From an uncultured Clostridia bacterium (GTDB lineage Bacteria; Bacillota; Clostridia; Christensenellales; Borkfalkiaceae), in the NCBI GenBank assembly GCA_937915565.1, contig CALDMH010000055.1, positions 1 through 7,252 on the forward strand: 7,252 nt of DNA, given 5' to 3'. Positions 1 through 5,351 of the stretch are shown here, piece by piece. The notes beneath the pieces were generated by a model. That model ran no database searches. It was not told the DNA's origin and saw only the letters and a program-made list of their open reading frames with translations. Numbering within the stretch: the stretch's first letter is position 1; each line of letters begins with the position of its first letter. A program made the translations under genes and the position numbers.

Positions 1-157
1 TTCGGGAATGAATAAACGCTCCGCCGAAGCCCATTTTTTTAAGGCACCCGATTTGAAAATCGATTTGTTTTTCCTCAATTTCGCCGTTCCACGCCCAGAA
101 GGGTTTGCCGCGAAATTCCATCGTCGGGTTTTTCAAAACGTTATAGTCGATATTCAT
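1..157 (-). CDS. GH106-like glycoside hydrolase, N-terminal fragment (runs off left edge)
   Basis: Reading leftwards from an ATG at 157-155, 52 codons stay open to the window edge. The peptide begins MNIDYNVLKNPTMEFRGKP and continues with the segment PFWAWNGEIE (residues 19-28) and then MGFGGAFIHSR (42-52). The combination of PFWAWNG, a helix resembling EEKQIDFQI and a GFGG-F-HSR strand is typical of the start of the catalytic barrel in proteins annotated as GH106-type alpha-L-rhamnosidases or related glycosyl hydrolases. These are usually several hundred residues or more, so most of the gene is outside the window. No signal peptide is seen, which suggests a cytoplasmic enzyme. It starts 7 bases after the stop of the GH78-like gene with no strong Shine-Dalgarno sequence close by, so translation is probably coupled to that gene. 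An in-frame ATG at codon 13 is an alternative start but would cut into conserved sequence less well supported by spacing. That it is a gene is fairly sure; the family is moderately sure; the substrate is unknown. Confidence 0.78.
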   Translation of the reverse strand, partial: MNIDYNVLKNPTMEFRGKPFWAWNGEIEEKQIDFQIGCLKKMGFGGAFIHSR

Positions 158-164
158 AAGCCAA

Positions 165-1790
165 TTATAAATCTTTTCTCGTTAATTTACAACCCTTTGC
201 GATTATTTCCGTATCTTTCGGCGCGATTATTTCCGTTTCCACGCCGCTTTCCGTTTGCCTATGACGAATTTCGATTTTCCCGTAAGGCGTGGGGAACGCT
301 CCTTCCGCAAACCCGAGTCCGCAAAGCGATGGGGTTATTTCAATCGTTTTGCCGCCGTTTGAAACTTTCACGCCGAGAACAGTTTCCGTTAAAAACGCAA
401 TCGGCCCGCAGCTCCACCCGTGGCAAAGCGAATGACGAAAGCCCGTGTAACAAAACTTTCCGTAATCGCCGTGAACGTCCTTTTGTCCTTCTTGCGGAAT
501 TTCGTCTATTCGTCCGCTTCCCAAAGTCCAATCGACGTCGAAATCCTCCCAAAAAGTCGTCGCGCCCTTATCGAGCATTCCGCCGTAATATTCTTTCATC
601 ATATCGACCGCGGTTTTCGCCCCGCAGCTCTCCTTAACGGCAGTCAATATATAATAACTCATAAACGTGGACAAGCCTTTCGCGCCGCCCGCCGATAATT
701 TTACGGAAGCATTTTCTTTTTTTGCGTCGCCCGCAAGATAATCCATTGCCACGGCCTGTTTTGCGGTAGGCTCTTCCCTCTTTCCGTTAGAAAGCTTCCT
801 TAAAATTTCCCGAGCCGAAAAATCGTCGAGTCCGAAACTTTTAAGAAGTTCGCCGCCTTTTTTCGCCGCGATTTTCAAAAGCGCGCGACAACCGATAACG
901 GCGTCATTCGTTCCGCTCGTCGGCCAATCGAGGAAGTTGTTCGGGAAATTCGTTTCGCCGTTTTCGCTTATGCACTTCTCGGTGTTTGCCATCAATTTTG
1001 CCAGATAATCGACATATAGCCCCACTTTTTCCCTATCGCCCGTAAATCTGTAATAGTCGCAGACAACGAGAATCCACCAAAACGAATAAGAGGTGTGCCC
1101 GTTCATCCAATCCTCGGGCGGGGTTTCCGAAACGCCGAAATCTATACAGCTTGCAACGTTCTCGTTTTCGTCGGACGTATATAAAAGCCCGAGCGTTTCG
1201 GGGTGCAAATCGCCAATCCAAACGAGCCTGTCGCGCTTGATTCCGTCCCAAATCATTCCGCCGTTAAGGCAAAGGAGAAGCGTTTTTTGCGCGACGGAAT
1301 ATATCTCGTTAAGTCGCTCGTCGTCGCAACGGAATCTGCCGACGACGTTATGCCGCTCGTAAACGCTCCTTGCGTAAACGTTTTTGATACGATATTTCCC
1401 GCCGGCGAATCCCAGACACACAAACCGAAAGCCCGTCTGCCCGTAGCACCCGTCCGAGAGTTGCGGAAGAGAAACCGAAAAATCGCGGAGCGAATGGTCG
1501 TTGGTTGAATTTTTCACTCCGAGCGGGGTTATGCTTTCCGTAAGCGACTCGCCGAAACGAATCCCGACGGGCAGCCCGTTTTCGATATAATGCGTGAGAA
1601 TACGAATTCCGCCGTTGATTTCCTTGCCGAAATCGAGAACGATACGGGCTTTTCCGTTAATCGTGGCGACGTCGTTTTCGCCGAGCCCGATTTGTTTAGT
1701 TTTGTTTTTTAAAAGACTTTCCGCATTTTCCACGTTTCCTTCGATTAAAAGAACTTTAACGGGAAGCAAAAATTCCGTGATTTCAACCAT
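165..1790 (-). CDS. Compact GH78-type alpha-L-rhamnosidase-like protein
   Basis: 541 residues, no signal peptide, so probably cytoplasmic. Residues about 45-145 look like the beta-sandwich that precedes the catalytic domain (VLDFGKEINGG, GIRFGESLTE, TGFRFVCLGF). Residues about 150-470 look like the (alpha/alpha)6 barrel of bacterial rhamnosidases, followed by a short C-terminal beta domain (TIEITPSLCGLG onward). The family hallmark is at 182-194: DGIKRDRLVWIGD, equivalent to the usual D-x-x-x-R-E-R-x-x-W-x-G-D. D182, D187 and D194 have the same spacing (5 and 12 residues) as the substrate-contacting D567, E572 and D579 that I recall from Bacillus RhaB. The Glu at the presumed acid position is therefore Asp here. 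Further motifs are GATTFWEDF (409-417) and HSLCHGWSCGP (453-463). The enzyme would remove terminal alpha-L-rhamnose or a related sugar from oligosaccharides. It is shorter than most GH78 enzymes, lacking extra N-terminal carbohydrate-binding domains. The start is supported by AAAGGA 7 bases upstream. The gene overlaps the end of the GDPD gene. Family is fairly sure; exact sugar is not. Confidence 0.85.
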   Translation of the reverse strand: MVEITEFLLPVKVLLIEGNVENAESLLKNKTKQIGLGENDVATINGKARIVLDFGKEINGGIRILTHYIENGLPVGIRFGESLTESITPLGVKNSTNDHSLRDFSVSLPQLSDGCYGQTGFRFVCLGFAGGKYRIKNVYARSVYERHNVVGRFRCDDERLNEIYSVAQKTLLLCLNGGMIWDGIKRDRLVWIGDLHPETLGLLYTSDENENVASCIDFGVSETPPEDWMNGHTSYSFWWILVVCDYYRFTGDREKVGLYVDYLAKLMANTEKCISENGETNFPNNFLDWPTSGTNDAVIGCRALLKIAAKKGGELLKSFGLDDFSAREILRKLSNGKREEPTAKQAVAMDYLAGDAKKENASVKLSAGGAKGLSTFMSYYILTAVKESCGAKTAVDMMKEYYGGMLDKGATTFWEDFDVDWTLGSGRIDEIPQEGQKDVHGDYGKFCYTGFRHSLCHGWSCGPIAFLTETVLGVKVSNGGKTIEITPSLCGLGFAEGAFPTPYGKIEIRHRQTESGVETEIIAPKDTEIIAKGCKLTRKDL

Positions 1791-3649
1791 TTTCTTTTCC
1801 TTTGATAATTTTTAACGCGCCGCAAAATAACGCAGCCGCCAAAACCCGCCGCCCCCGTTCCCGAGCCCGATTTTGCGCCGCAACCGCCGCTTCCTGCGCC
1901 GCTCGTTCCGCCGTTTGACTCACTTTTTGATTCGCTATTTGATTCGCCGCCCGCGCTATTCTCCGATTCCGGCTCGGGAGTTTTCACCGTAACGGTAAAT
2001 TTTTGGGTGTGGAGCTTCGCGCCGATATAATAATCCTCTTCGGGGTTATATTCGGCAAATACCTCGTAACTATCGCCGTTTAATTTCGTCGCGTCCGTTA
2101 TTTTGCCCACGACTTCTTTCTTTGCGCCGCCGTATTCGGTGACGACAAGCTTAATATCCCCGCCTTTTTCGGGAATTTTATCCGTCGTGTTTTTCCCGTT
2201 TAAGTAAAGCGGGAGAGTTTTGAAAACGTTAGCGTTATTGTTGGTTATCCCCATAACGCCGTCTTCAAGAGCGTAAACGGCGTCGAATTCGTTCGTGTAA
2301 GTCCACGTCCACGGGATAAATCCGCGGACGACGAGTCCTTTTATTTTATCCTCGTCCAGCGCGTTGTAATTATAATCCACTCCCGAATTGTTTTTGCCCG
2401 ACCTTTTAACGATGGTTTTCAACGTGTCCGAAGTGACGCCGTTAAGGTCGGCCGTGGGAATTTCGGGAAGAATTTCTTTCATCTTTTCGAGCTGACTTTC
2501 GTGGAAAGAAATTACCACCGTTTGTTCTTCTATTCCCGAACCTTCGAGTTTTTCTTTAAGCGCGCTTACGATTTCCGTTTTCTCCGATTTGATTTCGAGA
2601 ACGAGCACCGTGTCCGTGCCTTTGAGCGCGCCAGCTATATCTTCAAAAAACGGAATCGCTTCGTCCTCGAATTGCTTTAACCTGAAATTTTTAAGTTCCG
2701 CGGAAGTATAGCTTTCTATGTTTCCCCTTCCCGTGGACGTTCTTTGAAGCCCCGCGTCGTGCATAAACGCAATTTCGCCGTCGGTTGTAAGATAACAATC
2801 GAGTTCGACGTGAGTTGCGCCCTCGTTTACGGCGGCAACCGTTCCGGAAACGGAATTCTCGTTATATTCGTTCGGAAGTCCTCTGTGCGCAACGTTAAAC
2901 GGCAATCTCGTGAGCCCTTCGAGCGAGCCGATAACCTCGCCGAACGCCCCTGCATTTTTTACGATAACGCCGTAAGCACCGCTGAAAACGCTGTTTTTAA
3001 CCGAACTTTCGGTTTCGCTTTCCGCTCTCACCCAAACGGTTTTAAATCGTCCCTGAATATATCTCACGTTTTCGACCGTGGCGATTTTTTCGGGAATAAC
3101 GCAAACGTTCGCGCCGCTTCGGTTGGCGATTTTATAGGTTTCCGTTACGTCCGCGTCCTCGCCGAATTCTATAATTCCGCGCGCGTAAGGATAAGCCGTT
3201 TTGAATTTTTTAACGGCGTCCGCACTTTTGCTCATAACCGAAACGTCCGAAATTTCTCTTTCGGTTTTAAACCACGATATGAGTTTTTCCGCCTGTTCCG
3301 TCGTTTTTAAATTTAAAATCGGAATCACGCTTTTTTTGAGATATTCGTCCATAGCCTCGGCAAGCGGACGAATGACTTCGCCCTTTTCGCCGACGACGTT
3401 CATATCTTCGTCGAGATTCAAAATCGCCGTGGGAACGCCGCCCGCCGTCAGGCTTTCCGCGGTTTCCTTATCGGTTACGTCGAGAACGCAAACCGGTTCG
3501 GCGTTGAGTTTCGATTTTCCGTAAGATTCGTTTACGGCAACGAAAACGTCGTCGGGATACCAAGCCGCGAGCGAGGTTACGGGAGTTACGCCGAGCGCGA
3601 GCGTAATGGTAACGCCGAGCAAAGCGTAACGCAAAGAACGTTTCTTCAT
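1745..3649 (-). CDS. Exported glycerophosphodiester phosphodiesterase (GDPD), C-terminus frameshifted
   Basis: 634 residues as sequenced. Residues 1-29 are a Sec signal peptide (KKR, then a hydrophobic core, cleavage near SLA-A). Residues about 36-245 resemble a degenerate GDPD-like barrel without catalytic residues. Residues about 251-478 are a full GDPD domain: AHRG with H255, EN at 264-265, ELD with E282 and D284, MHD with H297, and LEIK with E352. These are the expected catalytic and metal-binding positions for cleaving glycerophosphodiesters to glycerol phosphate plus an alcohol. The late motif that is usually G-x-x-G-I-x-T-D-N-P reads GVMGITNNN (464-472). Residues about 480-556 look like a small beta-rich domain, followed by a Ser/Glu/Gly-rich linker (557-588) and GGCG (588-591). 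After about residue 601 the frame changes into an unlikely tail (GFGGCVILRR onward), whereas the neighbouring frame encodes a membrane anchor, so the true product is probably about 621 residues. The start has GGAG 7 bases upstream. It acts outside the membrane; the natural substrate is unknown (phospholipid head group, teichoic acid or decorated glycan). Confidence 0.88.
   Translation of the reverse strand: MKKRSLRYALLGVTITLALGVTPVTSLAAWYPDDVFVAVNESYGKSKLNAEPVCVLDVTDKETAESLTAGGVPTAILNLDEDMNVVGEKGEVIRPLAEAMDEYLKKSVIPILNLKTTEQAEKLISWFKTEREISDVSVMSKSADAVKKFKTAYPYARGIIEFGEDADVTETYKIANRSGANVCVIPEKIATVENVRYIQGRFKTVWVRAESETESSVKNSVFSGAYGVIVKNAGAFGEVIGSLEGLTRLPFNVAHRGLPNEYNENSVSGTVAAVNEGATHVELDCYLTTDGEIAFMHDAGLQRTSTGRGNIESYTSAELKNFRLKQFEDEAIPFFEDIAGALKGTDTVLVLEIKSEKTEIVSALKEKLEGSGIEEQTVVISFHESQLEKMKEILPEIPTADLNGVTSDTLKTIVKRSGKNNSGVDYNYNALDEDKIKGLVVRGFIPWTWTYTNEFDAVYALEDGVMGITNNNANVFKTLPLYLNGKNTTDKIPEKGGDIKLVVTEYGGAKKEVVGKITDATKLNGDSYEVFAEYNPEEDYYIGAKLHTQKFTVTVKTPEPESENSAGGESNSESKSESNGGTSGAGSGGCGAKSGSGTGAAGFGGCVILRRVKNYQRKRKWLKSRNFCFPLKFF
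1783..1856 (-). other. Probable one-base frameshift and displaced C-terminal anchor of the GDPD
   Basis: Around the G-rich stretch at 1856-1845 (minus strand GGGGGCGGCGGG) the GDPD open frame continues to 1745 with a polar tail (RRVKNYQRKRKW) that resembles no normal protein end. If one G is removed, for example from GGG at 1847-1845, the sequence continues GTGAA then VLAAALFCGAL then KIIKGKENG and stops with TGA at 1785-1783. That is a hydrophobic helix plus a basic tail, the normal end of a surface protein, and it restores a short ATGGTTGA overlap with the next gene. I infer either a sequencing or assembly error in a G-rich tract or a real indel; the bases alone cannot separate these. Confidence 0.75.
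1798..1803 (-). promoter_or_regulatory. Ribosome binding site for the GH78-like gene
   Basis: AAAGGA lies 7 bases before the ATG at 1790-1788 and fixes that start. It sits inside the last codons of the GDPD gene, so ribosomes finishing the GDPD can re-initiate here. In the frame that encodes the presumed intact GDPD tail the stop TGA is at 1785-1783, giving an 8-base ATGGTTGA overlap. Confidence 0.7.
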
Positions 3650-3732
3650 CTTCTCTCTCCTAAATTGTTATTTTTAATCGTAAAAACCCGTCTATAAGTC
3701 GATTAACGACCGATTTTTATCTCGAACGAAAA
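3650..3732 (-). other. 83-base intergenic gap between deacetylase and GDPD genes
   Basis: This AT-rich stretch is the only sizeable non-coding DNA in the window. It ends in a good ribosome binding site. I see no convincing terminator: the only inverted repeat is GTCG-TTAAT-CGAC, too short and without a following T run. Possible promoter-like elements are weak (a TCGACT-like -35 with only poor -10 matches downstream). It may hold an internal promoter or may simply be a spacer within one transcript. Confidence 0.4.
3657..3660 (-). promoter_or_regulatory. Ribosome binding site for the GDPD gene
   Basis: The minus strand reads GGAGAGAGAAG directly before the ATG at 3649-3647. The GGAG core is 7 bases from the start codon, and the following peptide is a typical signal sequence, so this start is well supported. 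Unlike the neighbouring genes it has a free-standing site outside any upstream coding sequence. Confidence 0.75.
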
Positions 3733-4626
3733 TTATAAAACAGGCTCGGAAGGTATGTCGGCCGAGAATAAATCGTAAAATTCGGTGTTTGAAACGAAAA
3801 CTATATCGTCGCGTTCGGCAAGCATTTTAAAAAGCTTTTCGACCTTATCCCACGCGTTGTACGCGGTAATAGCCCACGGGTGGTCCCAAACGTAAAATAG
3901 CATATCCTCCGTGGCTTCGGCGTTTATAAATTTTTCGGCAACGCTGAAAAGCTTGTTATCCAAAATGCTGCAAGTGGGACTCCACGCCATAAAATTTTCG
4001 GGCAGATAAAACGAAAAAGTGTCGTTCGTATCTCTTGCGAAGCGAACGCCCGTGGACGACGACAGCACGTCCGTTATATAGCCGTTGTAGTACGCCGTTC
4101 CTCCGGGATAAGCAAATCCGACGGGCGAAAAACCGGTGAGTTCCCGAATTTTTTCAGAGTCGTTTTTTATTTCCGATATTATCTCGTCGTCCGATAAAAA
4201 GGTAAGCTCCTTATGTCTGTAACCGTGCGAAATAACGTCGAAGCCCTCGTACACCTTATTTTCTTTGGCGTAATCGAAAGACATTCTTTTCCAACTCCCC
4301 GCAACTTCTATAACGTCGTTTCCGTCCATAAGCCCAGTATTTATGCAAAACGAAGCCTTTATTCCGTACTTTTTTAAAAGCTCAATCATCTTCTCGTCTT
4401 CGGTCGTTCCGTCGTCGAAACTGAGCGTAAAATATTTTTTGTAAGTTTTTGCCACGCTATCTCCTTTCGCCTCCGATTCTTCGCTTAATTTTCCCGTTTC
4501 GTCGGAAGTCGGCAAATTTTCCGCGCAACCTGCAAAAAGCAAAACCGACAAAGCCGCAAAAACCGTCAAAATTGTCAAAACCGACGAAAGCGCGGCCTTA
4601 ATCCCGAGGTCTTTTAACGTTTTCAT
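3733..4626 (-). CDS. Lipoprotein polysaccharide deacetylase (NodB/CE4-like)
   Basis: 297 residues. The N-terminus has a hydrophobic stretch (about 10-31) ending in the lipobox FAGC with C34 as the lipidated cysteine, followed by a polar Ser/Glu-rich linker (35-62). It should be anchored on the outer face of the cytoplasmic membrane. The NodB-type domain runs from about 63 to the end: LSFDDGT (D71, D72), SHGYRH (H134 and H138, the metal-binding H-x3-H), FAYPGG (171-176), WSPTC (215-219) and VWDHP (246-250). These match motifs of the metal-dependent CE4 deacetylases, which remove N- or O-acetyl groups from polysaccharides, but the third motif lacks the usual Arg of R-x-P-Y. It therefore belongs to a divergent branch, perhaps the set named after the gellan-lyase NodB domain. 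Its start codon overlaps the upstream stop as ATGA, implying translational coupling. It is a clear paralogue of the gene before it. The fold is sure; deacetylase activity is likely; the substrate is unknown. Confidence 0.87.
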   Translation of the reverse strand: MKTLKDLGIKAALSSVLTILTVFAALSVLLFAGCAENLPTSDETGKLSEESEAKGDSVAKTYKKYFTLSFDDGTTEDEKMIELLKKYGIKASFCINTGLMDGNDVIEVAGSWKRMSFDYAKENKVYEGFDVISHGYRHKELTFLSDDEIISEIKNDSEKIRELTGFSPVGFAYPGGTAYYNGYITDVLSSSTGVRFARDTNDTFSFYLPENFMAWSPTCSILDNKLFSVAEKFINAEATEDMLFYVWDHPWAITAYNAWDKVEKLFKMLAERDDIVFVSNTEFYDLFSADIPSEPVL

Positions 4627-5351
4627 ATTTCACCCCGCCCGAATTTTTCGCAAAATTCTTCGCAAGTCAGGCTTATCACGCTTTCCGAAAGACAAGCTTC
4701 CGAAATCCTTTTGCAAAACCGTTCGAGCCTTTGCCAAGCCCCGCGCTCCAAATCGAATTCGTAAGAATGTCCCCAAACGAAAAACAGCAAACTTTTATCC
4801 GTCGGCTTTTCGGATAAAAATTTCTCGGTGAGCGGAACGAGATTGTCGCCGCGGAATTGACAAGTGGGATTCCACCTGTAAAAATCCGAAGGCAGGGAAA
4901 AGCCCGAAGTTTCGTCGATGGTTCTCCCGTATAACAGCCTTCCGTCCTTTTTTATAAGCTTTATAACCCTCTCGTCGTAATTAGGCGAAGCCCCGGGGTA
5001 TGCGATTCCCACGGGTTTACGCCCGCAAAGGCGAACTATATCGTCGTAATTCCCGAAAATTTCGTCGCGTATTTCTTCTTCGCTCATTTCGGTTAGTTTC
5101 GGGTGCGTTCTCGTGTGGCACGCAACCTCAAAACCCCCGTATAAGTCGTTTAACAGCTGTTTTTCGGTTACAATATCGTGGTGAAGCGGCGTGTTGTCGA
5201 AACAGGAAATCGGCACAATTTCGCGCTTGCCCAATGTTCCCGTATTGATATTAAACGTCGCTTTAACGCCGTATTTTTTAAAAAGGGAAATAACGCGTTC
5301 GTCCTGCGTCGTTCCGTCGTCGATACTTATAACGAGATATTTTTTCGGCAT
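4623..5351 (-). CDS. Cytoplasmic polysaccharide deacetylase family protein (NodB/CE4-like)
   Basis: 242 residues with no signal peptide: the catalytic domain begins almost at once (YLVISIDDGT, D11 and D12). H79 and H83 in CHTRTH form the H-x3-H metal site, followed by IAYPGA (116-121), RWNPTC (159-164) and FVWGHS (191-196). The lipoprotein encoded next shares the same order of motifs, for example KKYG(V/I)KA, INTG, PVG(I/F)AYPG and W-x-PTC, so the pair arose by duplication. Together with the cytoplasmic phosphorylase upstream this suggests deacetylation of imported oligosaccharides, or of monosaccharide derivatives, inside the cell; that is inference. As in its partner, the third motif lacks Arg, so it is a divergent member of the family. 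The start codon directly follows the TAA of the preceding gene and has GGAG 9 bases upstream. Another possibility is a sugar-modifying role in synthesis rather than breakdown. Confidence 0.87.
   Translation of the reverse strand: MPKKYLVISIDDGTTQDERVISLFKKYGVKATFNINTGTLGKREIVPISCFDNTPLHHDIVTEKQLLNDLYGGFEVACHTRTHPKLTEMSEEEIRDEIFGNYDDIVRLCGRKPVGIAYPGASPNYDERVIKLIKKDGRLLYGRTIDETSGFSLPSDFYRWNPTCQFRGDNLVPLTEKFLSEKPTDKSLLFFVWGHSYEFDLERGAWQRLERFCKRISEACLSESVISLTCEEFCEKFGRGEI

Noticed and set aside
8..637. Long plus-strand open frame of about 209 codons opposite the GH78-like gene
   Set aside because: It lies wholly antisense to a gene with clear family motifs, is rich in Arg, Ser and Phe as expected for the reverse of this codon usage, and has no family-like motifs.
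1843..1850. GGGTTTT on the minus strand, in the right register for a minus-one slippery heptamer at the GDPD frameshift
   Set aside because: A minus-one shift here leads to FWRLRYFAAR and a stop, not to the hydrophobic anchor. The anchor needs the ribosome to skip one base (plus-one), so programmed minus-one frameshifting does not explain it.
2744..3310. Plus-strand open frame of about 188 codons opposite the GDPD gene
   Set aside because: Antisense shadow of the GDPD coding sequence; composition (Arg, Phe, Asn rich) reflects the complement of the real gene, and no ribosome binding site or motif supports it.
3694..3707. 14-base exact repeat ATAAGTCGATTAAC also found at 7181-7194
   Set aside because: The second copy is inside the phosphorylase coding sequence (encoding part of a conserved segment), and one AT-rich 14-base match in 7 kb is not far from chance.
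3698..3710. Inverted repeat GTCG-TTAAT-CGAC in the intergenic gap as a terminator or operator
   Set aside because: The stem is only 4 pairs, not extended by flanking bases, and no T run follows it directly; such repeats are expected by chance.
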